A stretch of 64,000 nt of DNA from Plantago major (lineage: Eukaryota; Streptophyta; Magnoliopsida; Lamiales; Plantaginaceae), in NCBI GenBank assembly GCA_026545765.1, contig CM048839.1:23808566-23872565 (forward strand), in the 5' to 3' direction. Position 1 is the first letter of the stretch. Every line of letters begins with the position of its first letter. This document shows, one piece after another, positions 10,247 through 21,968 of this stretch. The notes under the pieces were generated by a model that saw only the letters and a list, made by a program, of their open reading frames with translations, had not been told where the DNA came from and searched no databases. The position numbers and the translations under genes are program-made.

Positions 10247-12319
10247 CTAAAATTTTAGTGGTAGTGAAGCCGTAAACATTAGAGAACGTGCTACGTTGAG
10301 CAAATGTTGGTGTTTACGTTCTACTATGCCATTTTGTTCTGGCGTATATGGACATGATTTTTGATGAATCATTCCATTTTCTCTAATGAAATCTGGCATA
10401 TGGAACTCCATTCCATTGTCAGTTCGAATTTTCTTGACTTTGATGTCAAATTGTTTTTCAAGCATTATTATGAGACCTTGCAAGGCAGATTTGGCTTCCG
10501 ACTTAAATTTTAATAATTGAATCCAAGTCATCCTTGAGTAGTCATCTACGACTGTTAAGAAATAATTTTGATTGTTAACTGTCGACGTTGAATATGGTCC
10601 CCAAAGGTCGCAATGTAACAATTCGAAGCAATAAGAGGACATAGAAGTACTCGAAGGAAAAGAAGCTCTCTTCTGCATTGATTGTAAACAAACATTACAG
10701 TGAGAGTGTTTATTACACTTAACATTAGGAAAGTCGGCTTCTGTAAGAGATAGCCTTGCATTAGATAAGTGACCAAGTCTAAAATGCCAAACATGATCCT
10801 GAACTCTAGTAGTTACATGTATGTCGACTTTAGGTAAAACAGTAAAGATGTTGCTTGCTTTTTCATTCCTTGTTCCTTCACTGAAATAATAGAGCCCTCC
10901 TTGTTCTCTAGTTTGACCAATCTTCCTCAAGTAGCTTGTCGATTGACTTGTGTCTTTCTGTAACAAGTAGCATTCTTTTTCAGAAAAAAGGAATAAAATG
11001 CTATTTTCTCTAGCAACTTTACTTATTGAAATGAGATTTACTTTGAAACTCGGTACACATAAAACTCGTTTTAGTGTAAGTGTTTCGGAAATTTTAATAT
11101 CTCCTATGTATGTTATTAAGGCAGTTGTTAGATTAGGTAGTCTAACAGAAGCATTAATTCTTTTAACGTTAGTGGTTAGATTCTTAAAAGAGCAAGTTAT
11201 ATGATCACTGGCCCCTGAATCTATTATCCATCTAACTTTATCTTTAATTAGAAATTTACCTGTATTGTTGTTGGTTCCCACAACTGGTGCCTTCCCCATC
11301 TTGTTTTTCTCTGCTAGTGCCAGTAAACTTTGAACTTGAGTATCAGTGAGTTCAAATTTCTTTCCTCCAGCCATAGTAATTTCTGCTGTGTTTCTGCTTG
11401 TGCCAACTTGATTTGCACGCGCCTTTTTGCCTTTGGAGCTGTCTGGATAACCATAGATTTTATAGCAAGTGTTAATAGTATGGCCTTTCATTCCACATTC
11501 ACTGCATTCTTTGCAATTTTCAGTGGAATGGCCTATTCTCTCGCATTTTTCACACCACAATTGTCCTTTTGGCTTTCTTGGTTTTCCCACCTGGAGAGCA
11601 GTAGAGTCATTGGCATTGAAACTTATGAGTCTTGTCTGTTTCTGCCTTTCCTCTTGTAATACCATGGAGTAAGCTCTATCCATACTTGGGATAGGGTCCA
11701 TGAGTATTATCGTCCCTCTAACCATCTCATAAGATTCATTGAGGCCCATGAGAAACCTAAACACTTTCATCTTTTCCATACTTACTTCCAGCTGCATAGT
11801 TATGTCACATAAACAGTGACCACAAGAGCAAACTGGAGTGGGATTGTAGTTGTTTAGTTCTTCCCATACGCCACTCATCTTAGTGAAATAGTCGAACACA
11901 GAGCTATTTCCTTGGGTTATCAGTAGCATTCTTGCGTCAATTTGGAAGACTCTAACATCTTCCGGTACCGAGCATATCTGATTTTCACTTATCCTGTGCC
12001 TCTCTAGCCGTGTCCATGTACGGGATGGTGTTCTTAATATAAGTCGAGATTCCATCAACCATGATCTGACTAAGGCATTGCATTTTTTCCATGCTTTCAG
12101 TTCCTTAGGATCAGTGGGTGGTGGAACTGATCCATCAACAAATCCTACCTTGTTTCTGAGGTCTAAGGACATGAGAAAAGACCTAGACCACAAATGGTAG
12201 TTAAGACCATCAAGTTTTTGTGCAGTAGCACCAGATGTGAAGTGATCAGTTGGGTGTATGTAGTAGGACCCAAGAGATGCGTGTGCGGTATCTCGTGTGG
12301 TAACCATTGTGTCATCCAT
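10247..12319 (-). pseudogene. Copia-2 gag, protease and integrase core
   Basis: A 690-codon frame. Residues 15-60 match the Copia gag N-terminus (YYIHPTDHFTSGA, LNYHLWSRSFLMSL, VDGSVPPP). Two zinc-binding clusters CEKCERIGHSTENC and CSECGMKGHTINTC follow. The protease motif is WIIDSGASDHI. The pre-integrase motif is VWHFRLGHLS, and the integrase core shows HCDLWGP, VVDDYSRMTW, RTDNGMEF and QNGIVERKHQ, that is the D, D and E catalytic positions. The frame ends at a TAG (10247-10249) exactly where the family normally has Trp (LKF-stop-GES), so the stop is a single-base nonsense change and the same frame resumes at once. Near 11960-12050 about 30 residues look unlike gag and appear to be read out of frame between two compensating indels. 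Confidence 0.85.
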
Positions 12320-12426
12320 TAAAGAAGATCAAGTAAAGAAATCAAAAGAAGAAAAGCTCTTACGCTCGGAAAATCTGAAAAGCTTAAAGAAGAGAAGCAC
12401 AAGTCAAGCCTGGCTCTCTGATGCCA

Positions 12427-12904
12427 TATCAGATTTAATGCGGAAACGAGTAGAAAATATTTGTTTGGAGAATTTCTTATATATTGATTTTCTTGATAAA
12501 GAAATACAAGAACCCTGACTCCTATTTATAGACTAAATAAATCCTACCTATACTATGAAATCAAGGCAAAATTGAATCTAAATTACAGTGTGGATAGGCT
12601 CAACATCCATTTACCCTAAATCAATCGGCTCTGATTCGATCGTATATGTACGAGATCGATCTCCTCCATTAATGCGCCTTCTCTGTTTATTTCTTTCCCT
12701 CTTCTGCTGTGATTGGTCATGATCTGAAGATGGACAAATAGCGTGTTCCTCAACTTCCTTCTCTTCTAATTCGTCTGCTAATTCGCCGTCTTTATTTCCA
12801 AAGCAGATTCCTTCTTTTCTCTTCTTCTGTTTCAGTCCTTCTTTATCTTCTTCTTTTGCAGTTTCATCTTTCTTATTTTCCAGTTTAGTCCCCAAACTTT
12901 GATA
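12427..12904 (-). repeat. 5' LTR of Copia-2
   Basis: 478 bases with the same short terminal palindrome (TATCA at one end, TGATA at the other). The primer-binding site follows immediately on the minus strand at about 12426-12409. Confidence 0.95.
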
Positions 12905-13188
12905 GCTGCTATGGTTTGGAATCAGGTTCTGCAAAATAGAAGCTATTTTTTGTGTTGGTTAGTTTATCAAAAGTAGCTACCACTTAAGGAGAGTACTTGT
13001 TTTGTGTTGGTTATTTTCTCCGCTTTGGTGCAATTTGCAGGCTTTATTTCTAGTGTTGTGGATCTGCCAACATTTTCTACATTGCATGATGTATGTAATT
13101 TATAGTTAACTTGATGCTTCTTTTACGGGAAATTCATTGATGAAGGTTATATACAAAGTGTTTATTGGTGTCAAAACTAGAATGAGAA

Positions 13189-13594
13189 CACTAACATAAT
13201 AGCAACGTCGCAAGAAATTGTTGAAACTCTAGAACCTTTTTCCGACAAAACAATGACGGCCTTGTGATGAGAAAAATAATTCGTTGAAATTTTTGTTGGC
13301 ATTTAGTAGCTAATTTCTTAAAAACTATTTGTGGAAAAAAATTGTTGCTATTTAGTGGGTAATTTGTTGCTAATTGTGACAACAATATTTTGTTTGAATA
13401 TTGTCGTTGCAGATGTCGTGTTTCTATCAAAATTTAATTCTGTAGGAAGTTTTGTTGTTAAGTTGTAGTTAATGACATAACAAATATGCATACTGAAAAA
13501 TCATTGGTATTTAGTAGTTAATCTGTCATTACTAGCGACGTCTTAAAATTCCATTGGTAAATCATTGTCACTGATACCTTGTTTTCTTGTAGTG
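13189..13594. repeat. CACTA-type MITE or fragment, about 406 bp
   Basis: The right end reads TTTTCTTGTAGTG, the inverse of the CACTACAAGAAAA terminus of the large CACTA element at 33861. The left end begins CACTAACATAA, an imperfect partner. Flanking triplets are GAA and GAG, close to a 3-bp duplication. The interior repeats a phrase of the form TTGGCATTTAGTAGCTAATT several times with variation, as in CACTA subterminal repeats. It has no coding capacity. Confidence 0.55.
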
Positions 13595-15570
13595 GAGGTA
13601 TGTCTTGTTATATAATGTGACTTCATAAAATTAGTTTTTTTTTGAAATAATTTAATGATCAATTTCGTTTATGATAATGGAAATTTGACAAAAGATAGAG
13701 ATGCTATTGTTCATTTGTCACGAAACAAAGCAACAGTTGCAACTATTCGGAACATTTGCTACATAATTACCGTGACAAACCTTCTGTTATTCGTCTTGTT
13801 CTTTTTACCCCAATCTCTAGATAAATCATGGGTTCATTATAGCACTGTATTTGGAATTCATATAACGGAGTCAGACTTACAAATTTTCAGATATGAAAAC
13901 AGCAGCATGGAAACATGGAGCATCTCAAGAAGGTTATAGTTGAATATGAAGAAAATAAATGCACTTCTAGAATTTATGGACTTGGCACACTCAAGTTGTG
14001 ATACCTGGAGACTTTTGGGACAATGAAGTTGTGAGCTATATACTCAATAGTGCCACTTCACTTCAGAGCACTTATCACGTCATTGAATGAAGTTGTTGAA
14101 ACTATGTATAGCCTAATACTCATGAAGTCGTATTAATTATTGTAATGTCATTTCATCTCTTTAACCGTATTTTATCTTTGTAATAGCCCATTTGTTACTA
14201 TTAATGATTTGTCTTTAACCTCAGAAAGTTCATCTTCTCCAACGAAACTACCTATCTCATTTTCTTCATCCCCTCTCTTCTTCAACGTCACACTCTCAAT
14301 GACGAATTCTACCATTAAATTCGTTTTAGGACAAGACAATTAGAACATAATATTCCTTATCATTTTATCTTCAGTCTGATACGAGTTTTTTGAAATTTCC
14401 ATTGCCTCGTCGGACAACTCCTATCAAAGAATTGAGCTCCCGCATTAGGATCGAAATCACTATCCCAACGAACATTAAACTGGAAGAAACCAAAAAATAG
14501 ATTGTTAAAACTGAACATTAACGGAAGTGTTCATACTTATTAAAAGAAGGGTCTGATTCAAACAAGGGATCTGCTGGGTGCATATTAAGAGACAACTCTT
14601 AAAACTCAACTTGAACTGGCGTGGGATATGCAATACCCCAACTGGAAATCGAAACCATTCACAAGAAATTGTCCAGCTGCTCAAGGATGTGAATTTGCAG
14701 AATCATCCCCAATTCCCCACCAAGACTTAATTCAGAGAACTCAGAACTCCGATAATGTAAACATAATGGGTGTTGAATCATAAAACTGCTATGAACAATA
14801 ATAAACAACCTGCTATGAACATAAAACTGCTATGAACAAACAAAACCCAACTTATCTAGAAAACATAATGGGTGTTGACTGTTGAGGAGTAAACTATGAA
14901 CAATAATAAACAACCTGTGAGCATGGTTTTTAAAGTCCAGGCCAATTTTGGCCTTTTTTATTTAGTCTAGAATAGCACGTGGCAACATGGTAAGCATTCC
15001 GAATTCAATATGGTGTTATATTATTGATACAAACAAACATTTGATTATGGTTATGAGTTACTATGATATACTATTATTAATCTAGAATTTTTAAAATATG
15101 TAGTTCTCTTAACTTTTCCGAGACGTCTAATTAAATTGAGAATTTGAGAATAGTTTCGAAATCGAAATTTTAATCCATGATTGACATAAACGATCACCTC
15201 TTCCAAGCCATGTGAATCGAAAGAATTCGCTTAAGACACTTCACATTTACCTCCATAAAAATTCTCTAAGCACTTGTGCGTCAATTCAATTTGCACAACA
15301 TGTAATATCCATTTTAACAAAACATACCGTGTGAATCTGAAATACGCTTCAAACGCGTAGCGTGTGTCACAAGTTCTAGTAATCAAATATGGAAATGAAT
15401 TCTGAAACTACTGGAGTACCGATTAGTGTGCTAGCTCTGGTAGTTTAAGGAATTGTAAGATCATAACTTAGCTAGCAAACTTCCTAACCGGGTTTGGTTA
15501 ATGATTAAAACCAATAAAATCTGATTAAAAATATATGAATTTTATTTTTAACTTATAACTTTAGTTATAG
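13595..15570. other. Gene-poor AT-rich region
   Basis: No gene is supported. A 94-codon frame at 13655-13939 resembles nothing I know. Around 14750-14930 the phrases AACATAATGGGTGTTGA and CTATGAACAATAATAAACAA each recur, a small local duplication. Confidence 0.45.
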
Positions 15571-16480
15571 AGTAAGTCTCCTGAGAGATAGTTTCTAGAT
15601 AATTTATCTAGAGACGTACCTATATTGGCTCTGTTTAGCAAAACTAGCTGGAAAGCTAGCTGGTTAGGTAGCTGGTAGCTTGGTTAGGTAGCTGGTTAGG
15701 TAGCTGATTGGCTAGCTGAAAAACTAGCTGGTTTTAAATGTAGGTGTTTAGCAAATTAGCTGAAAAGCTAGCTGGTATTTTATAAAATGACATAAAAGGG
15801 CATTACTCTTATTTTTCTTGTCTTTAACCTTTCTTATTGTATTATTAGTCTATAGTTTTTTAAATAATAATATATCATATTTTGTCAAATAATTATAATA
15901 TATATTTAATGTACTTTACATTGCTACTTTAATAACATCATCAAAATTATCAGAAGTTGAAAGAAATAATCGTTGAGCATTTTAACTTAGTAATGAAAAA
16001 AATCAGTATTTGATGTGTACTAAACGTATGCATTTTAAAGAGGTGCGGATACATTAATCCTTATGCTAGTTGTAAAAAAATACAAAAAATGTATTTTCTT
16101 TATTCTAATTTAGGTTAATATAGGTTAGTGATATTTTCGGAATGAAAAAAATAAAAAGCTCCTTCTTTAAAAAAAAGCTATATTGACTAGCTTCTTTTTC
16201 CAGCTAGCTGGTTAAAGAAGCTGCGCTTTCACGTAACGAGCTTTTTATTAGTCAATGGTCAAAAAAAGCTCATGGAGCTGGAAAGCTAGTGGTAAACAGA
16301 GCCATTATCAAAAAAATCATCGATGTTATTAATCAAAACACATATGTTTTCAACATTGGTGTTTTTTTATATTATAACAAGACTTATTCCATTAACTACA
16401 TAAACATTTTAATTAATAACATAGATGTTCTTAGGTCGTCTCTAGATAAGTTATATAAAGACTGTCTCTCATGACACTTT
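15571..16480. repeat. MITE family A, copy 2, split by MITE B
   Basis: The left part (15571-15626) carries the terminus GAGTAAGTCTCCTGAGAGA and the right part (16304-16480) ends in TGTCTCTCATGACACTTTG. Joining the two parts reproduces the arrangement of the uninterrupted copy at 20604-20852 in inverse orientation. The 677 bases between them are a separate element. Confidence 0.8.
15627..16303. mobile_element. MITE family B (Harbinger/Tourist-like), 677 bp, intact
   Basis: The ends are inverted repeats GGCTCTGTTTA...TAAACAGAGCC. Comparison with the intact A copy shows the insertion duplicated ATT (15624-15626 and 16304-16306). A 3-bp duplication and GG-starting termini fit the PIF/Harbinger superfamily. 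Subterminal DNA is full of the palindromic word AGCTAGCT. There is no transposase. Confidence 0.8.
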
Positions 16481-16814
16481 GTATAATTAGTTATATACCA
16501 AACACTACATTAATTACTTGTACACTGTAGTTAGCTTAGTTCATAATTCGACCCTGGGGCAGTATAATTACGGCGTTTCTTTTATGAATCGGTCTCCTAA
16601 AAGATCGAAGATTAGAAGAGATTAAAAAGACTCAATTTATTTGTATTATCTATTATATTACTATTATAAAATGCGAGATCATCAGGTAGGTAGCGAACCA
16701 ACTTTCTTTTTCTTCCTTTTTGACCCCTCTTTTCTTTCTTGCAGTTATTTATTTTAAGAGTCGGTTTTGCGAGAGACCCCTATATATAGGAGAGTCCCGA
16801 AAGTCCCCTTCAAA

Positions 16815-18305
16815 TGTTAAAACTAGACAATTATACCTTTTTTCTCGACTTGGCTTCTAATGATTTTTTGCGGATCTTTTGACCCCGATTCATTAAAAAC
16901 GGGTCAAGTAAAAATTAGACAATATAATGTAAAAACTAGACAATATAATATAAATTTAGTATCATGTAAAAACTAGAGAATTCATTTCATAAACTAGATA
17001 ATATAATGTAAAAACTAGACAATATAGACAATTATGTTACACTGAGTGAGTAAATTTCTGGACAAGTAATAAAACTAGACAATTCATTTACAAAACTAGA
17101 CAATTCAGTTACAAAACTAGACAATATTTTGTAAAAACTAGACAATTATGCAGGTCATTTTTCAAACTTGAGAAGCTTTTTCATCGGTAGCTTTCTTTGC
17201 TTCTAGCTTTTTCAACTTTTCATTCTCCTTCATTTGCTTTATCGCATCTTCTTTGTTAATTAAATGATGCAACCTACGTCAAAATATCAAATCTCAAACC
17301 ATTTGCGTCAGCAAGAATAAGAGCTGAGCAAATTTCAACACGAAGGAATTTCCTACGATTCACCTAATACACAAAGCCAAAACAAAAGCTCAGAAAAAAT
17401 TATGCAAGAAGTTCACAATTTATCTACAAACTTAGGGAAAAAATTATCTAAAAACAAAATAAACTAGTACATACTTGCATTAGATCTTTGCAAGGAAAAG
17501 GAGTTCCTTGGAACAGTTCCATATGCTTCATCAGAAAAATACCACAGTCAGAAGTACTAAGATTACCAGTCCAATCAACAAATATTAAAAACTATACAGT
17601 TTATATGAAAAACTAAAGAATACATACTAAAAACTAGACAGTTCAACACAACTGCACAACAGAAAGATATAACATGAAAAACTAGACAAATATTGTTAAA
17701 AACTAGACCATATGTGTTAAAAAGCTAAAACATAAGGTATTTACATAAAAACTAGACAATTTAACACAAAAAGATGTAAAGACATTAAAAAGTAGACAAT
17801 ATATGTTAAAAACTAGACAATTTCACACAAAACATTCAGAAAATTCAAACAAACAACAAATTCCCACCAAAAACATATACAGTGTACACAACCACATAGC
17901 AAATATAAAAATCATAAAAAGTAGATGATACATGTTAAAAACTAGACAATACATACTAAAACCTAGGCAACTGCACAACAACAAAAAACTACACCAGCAA
18001 TAACGAACAACATAGACAATTTCTACTAAAACATAGACCATTTATACAAAAAAACTAGACAATTTATAGTAAAACATAGACAATTTATACAAAAAACTAA
18101 ACCATCAACAACGAACAACATAGACAATTTCTACTAAAACATAGACCATTTATACAAAAAACTAGACAATTTATAATAAAACATAGAAAATTTATACAAA
18201 AAACTAAACCAACAACAACGAACAACATAGACAATTTATACATAAATATAGACCATTTATACAAAAAAAAACTAGACAATTTATAGTAAAACATAGATAA
18301 TTTAT
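16815..18305. repeat. Degenerate CTAGACAAT repeat field
   Basis: The phrase AAAACTAGACAATT or a close variant (ACATAGACAATTTATA) recurs dozens of times in the same orientation at irregular 18-45 base spacing, in two blocks (about 16815-17150 and 17580-18305). The middle (17150-17580) is unique. The ORFs over it on the minus strand are by-products of the repeat. There is no recognised element ends or protein. Confidence 0.7.
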
Positions 18306-19597
18306 ACAATCGATCTCAATTAGATGGTAATACTAACAAATCGGTTGTGATCAAATCAATTTCATATCATCTAAAAACGAAGAAACGTCAAAATCTCATC
18401 CATACGGTAATCAATTGTTTGTTACAATCAATAACAAACAATAAAAAAAGTAGTAAATCAATAACACCTTAATCCTAATACCATAACATGAAACAAATCC
18501 TCTCAGTGAGCATTTTCCTCATTATGATCCATAGAAACGAGATTAATTGCGACTTCACACCTTATTCGTCAGCTCTACTGTTCGCACGGTGTCCCGAGAT
18601 TGACTTTATCTGGAAGAGATCGGATCTGGATCTGGATGAACAAGCTTTCCGGCCTCTTTAATAGACGCATCTCGTTCTGATCGGCTTTGTCTGATCGTTT
18701 GCCTTTGAACACGTTAAGAAAGCAATTGCGAGACTTCGTTTAACAGCAGAGGTGATGACGTCGTGGTGTGGAGGAGACGGTTGTGGCGGAGATATTGGTG
18801 GTGGTGTGGAGGAGGAATAGGATGTGGAAGAGGGTGGAGGAGAATTTAACGGGTTTTGAAGCGCTGGAGAAAAATTTGCAGATCTGTATTCTATTCAGCT
18901 TCTTCGGTTTTTATATATTCGTGGGCCGATTCGACCCGGATTGGGTCGACCCGCGAAACTGATTGTAAGTTTTGTTGAGAGTCCAAAAATTCCCCTCCAA
19001 AATATGTTGGAAGTTAGCACGCGAGTACCGTGTGTCAATTTTCTAGTACCATAAGTTATTAAGTTCCCATCATATTTGAAATTAAACATATGGTGTTTGT
19101 ACGTAAATATGTGAGGTTGAATTGGTCTCTTTGACATATGGTATCAGGCAAAACAGTTTGTACAACATTAATAGTACGGTGATTACAGATATATAAGTGG
19201 ACAACTATTGGAGTTGTGCAATTGAGTGCTTGATTTAAGTTAAATTGGACTCATTTGTAATATATGTGAAACTACACTTTAATTACAAAAAATTAACATG
19301 TATTCAAAAATTAATTTTTAATCTCAAACCCAACAAAATTAATTCATCATTAAAAAAAAGCACAATATGTCTTATCCAATTATATCCCAAGCCATAATTA
19401 AATCTCAACAAAATCAATTCGTAATTAAAAAAAAACAAGGAAAACTATCTTTCTTATCCGATTAAATTAATACAGATCAATTCGCATTAATTAACCCATA
19501 ATCCTAATTCAACTCGAAAAAATGCAATTCATTCAAAATTTATAACTATATGCAACAATAACACGCGTAAAGTGTTTTCAAATTATAGAAAGTCTAA
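18306..19597. other. Unassigned stretch with a GC-richer patch
   Basis: No gene supported. 18530-18960 is richer in GC, with GGATCTGGATCTGGAT and GGTGGTGTGGAGGAGG repeats and a closing segment with GACCCGGATTGGGTCGACCC, unlike its AT-rich surroundings. It could be the far end of whatever element carries the CTAGACAAT repeats. Confidence 0.4.
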
Positions 19598-20180
19598 GGC
19601 TCTGTTTAGCAAAACTAGCTGAAAAGCTAGCTGGTAGCTGATTAAGTAATAGGTAGTTGATCAGGTAGTTGATCAACTAGCTGATAAGCTCACTGATTTT
19701 AATGCAGGTGTTTAACAAATTAGCTAATAAGTTAGCTGATATTTTGTAAAATGACATATAAGGGCATTACTCTTATTTTTATTTGATTTTAAATTTTCTC
19801 ATCGTATATTAGTCTATATTTTTTAAAATACCAATACATTACATTTTATTCAAAACTCAATATACTTTTCACCGTCACTTTAATAACATCATTAAAAAAT
19901 ATCAGAAGTTGAAAGAAATATTCGTAAACATTCTAACTTATTAAGAAAAAAAACCGGTAATGAATGTATAGTATACATGTGTGCATTTCAAATAAAGGCG
20001 GATGAATTAAAAAGAGACAATTATAATAATGACTGATTTTTTTTCTATTTTATTTAATTTTAGGTTAGGGACATTTGTGTAATGAAAAAAAATCTTTTTT
20101 AAAAAGCTAACTTGGTTAGCTTCTTAGCTAGCTGATTTAATAAGTTGCACGTTCATGTAAGGAGTTTTTTATTAGTCAAT
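19598..20180. repeat. MITE family B, copy 2, truncated
   Basis: Starts GGCTCTGTTTAGCAAAACTAGCTG after TAA (19595-19597), matching copy 1, and follows it to the word TTTTTTATTAGTCAAT. It then ends abruptly, lacking the last ~50 bases and the right inverted repeat. Confidence 0.8.
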
Positions 20181-20222
20181 CCATCCATATATTATGTAAA
20201 TTACAATGGTCTAATTTTCACC

Positions 20223-21070
20223 AGATTCATTCAGTCCTACGTGTGGAATTTTGTAGAATTAGTTGTATTTTAGCAAGTATATATTTCACTGTTATTTTTG
20301 GTATGTGGACTACATATATAGTTTTTATTAAATCTCATATAAATTTATCTACAAAAATACGAAAAATATTTTGAACATATATTTGAATTCGCCATGAGAA
20401 GACGAATCCATAGACATCAATCTTGAATACTATTATTAATTAAATAAATTATTTTATTCATTAAAAATAAAATATAAATTTATTAAATAAGATAAAATTA
20501 AATAATAAAATTTTAAAAATAGAGCATTTATTAAATTAATTCAATCATACGTGGAATTTTGTGAAATTAGTTGCATTTTCAACCAGTATATATATATTTC
20601 ACTGCTTATTTTCACAAAGTCTTATGAGTGACGGTCTCTAGATAAAGACGGCCTATGTTATCAATAATACCATCCATGTTATTGATCAAAATGTCTATGT
20701 TGTTAACGAAATAAGTCTTGTTGTAATATGAAAAAACACCAATGTTGATAACATATGTGTTTTGATTAATAACATCAATGATTTTCTTGACAATATAGGT
20801 CCGTCTCTAGATAAATTATCTAAAGACCGTCTCTCAGGAGACTTACTCGTTTATTTTTGGTATGTTGGCCGCATATATAGTTTGTTTTAAATATCATAAA
20901 ATTTATCTGCAAAACCTCGAAAAGTATTTCGAACATATATTTGAATTCATCGTGACAAGATGAATCCATAGACACCAGTCCAGATGATGATTATTATTAT
21001 TATTATTATTAATTAAATGAATCATTTTATTCTCTAAAATAAAATATAAATTTATTAAATAAGATAAATT
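20223..21070. repeat. Local tandem duplication, about 300-bp unit
   Basis: The sequence from CGTGTGGAATTTTGTAGAAT (about 20239) to ATTAAATAAGATAAA (about 20496) is repeated from about 20545 to 21068. Markers in both copies include TTGAACATATATTTGAATTC in copy 1 and its one-base variant in copy 2. A third, partial copy lies at 21455-21555. Copy 2 is split by a MITE A insertion. Confidence 0.75.
20604..20852. repeat. MITE family A, copy 3, uninterrupted
   Basis: About 250 bases with inverted ends (TGAGTGACGGTCTCTAGATAA and its inverse GATAAATTATCTAAAGACCG). It lies in the second unit of the local duplication, with TTATTTT on both sides as a likely target duplication. No coding capacity. Confidence 0.75.
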
Positions 21071-21184
21071 TGTTCGAAATTTTTAGTGGCAACATGTAGT
21101 AATTGAAAACAATTGTTCTTTGGTGAATTAAACTCTTAAATCGACCAATTTTAACTTTGCCTCTTTGTCTCACTTTTTAAATAA

Positions 21185-21342
21185 ATTCAGGTATTTGATG
21201 GATAATTTTATCCCATGAAGTTTTGTCAGGTTAAACATGAGGCTAACGTTTTAGCACATAGATTATCAATTGGGTGTTCTTATGATGATGTTGGTTTGGT
21301 AAATTTGTATTATCCATACCAAGATCGTTATGTGGGGTAGCA
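21185..21342 (+). pseudogene. Possible remnant of a LINE-type RNase H tail
   Basis: One frame reads CQVKHEANVLAHRLS, resembling the closing His-x3-Asn-x-x-Ala-His/Asp-x-Leu-Ala motif of plant RNase H domains in LINEs and their relatives. The upstream part of the domain is not recognisable and the frame stops after about 35 more residues. Confidence 0.35.
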
Positions 21343-21945
21343 CATATATACCATCCCAGGGGTTGTCTCGATTAATTTATTTTGTCCTCCCATTACTATT
21401 TATTATTAAGCGTAAGGGAGCCCTAAACGTAAACTATATTGCAGCCAGCCAATATTTTTTGTATATTGTTTGCATATATAGTATAAATTTATATACAAAA
21501 CTGTGAAAAATATTTTGAACATATATTTAAATTCGTCGTGCCAAGACGAATTCACCTAAAACTTTTTTACTTTATGACTCGCATTTTTTCACAAAGTCGG
21601 CTAACAACAATATTTTCTACTATAACGGTGTACTTAAATACAACTCTACACATATTCTTCTAGAGTTGTTATTTTTTATTTGGATCAAGATAAATTTGGT
21701 GCTTCTACTTTTGAAAAAGGCTCCATCAGATTGGGTTGGAGTGGTTGCAAAATATTATTCGGGACATATTTGACTTGGGTACGGGAGGAATACCCTAAAT
21801 GGCAGATGTGGCAGAGGTTGATGCGGAAAATTGCGGAGTCAAAGTTTACACTTTACAACTGAGATAAGGAAGAAATTGAACCCGTTCCAAATCTTTGTGA
21901 CAATACCCGAACTGCAACATTTTATGGCTAAGTTAGTAGAAAGTC

Positions 21946-21968
21946 GGGGGGGGGGGGGGGGGGGGGGG
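21946..21968 (+). repeat. Uninterrupted run of 23 G
   Basis: Twenty-three consecutive G residues in an otherwise ordinary stretch (21560-22500) where I see no gene. Run length may vary between individuals or be misjudged by sequencing. Confidence 0.9.

Larger units (their letters stand above)
7424..12904 (-). mobile_element. Ty1/Copia retrotransposon Copia-2, nearly intact, with 5-bp target duplication
   Basis: Two 478-base LTRs bound the element, each starting TATCAAAG and ending CTGATA on the minus strand. The flanks carry the direct repeat GCTGC at 7419-7423 and 12905-12909. Downstream of the 5' LTR the primer site TGGCATCAGAGAGCCAGG resembles the initiator-tRNA-Met complement used by Copia. 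A polypurine tract (TTGAGGGGGAA) abuts the 3' LTR at 7902. Domain order is gag, protease, integrase, RT, RNase H, which defines Ty1/Copia. By eye the LTRs differ at about nine places, so insertion was recent. Coding capacity is broken by one stop and one frameshift between the main ORFs, so this copy is probably not autonomous now. Confidence 0.95.

Noticed and set aside
16815..18305. Possible CRISPR-like array of CTAGACAAT repeats
   Set aside because: Spacers are irregular and AT-rich, the repeat is short and degenerate, and the window is a plant nuclear genome.
17823..18309. Hydrophobic minus-strand ORFs resembling membrane proteins
   Set aside because: They are translations of the repeated TAGACAATTTATA words, with no start context or domain.
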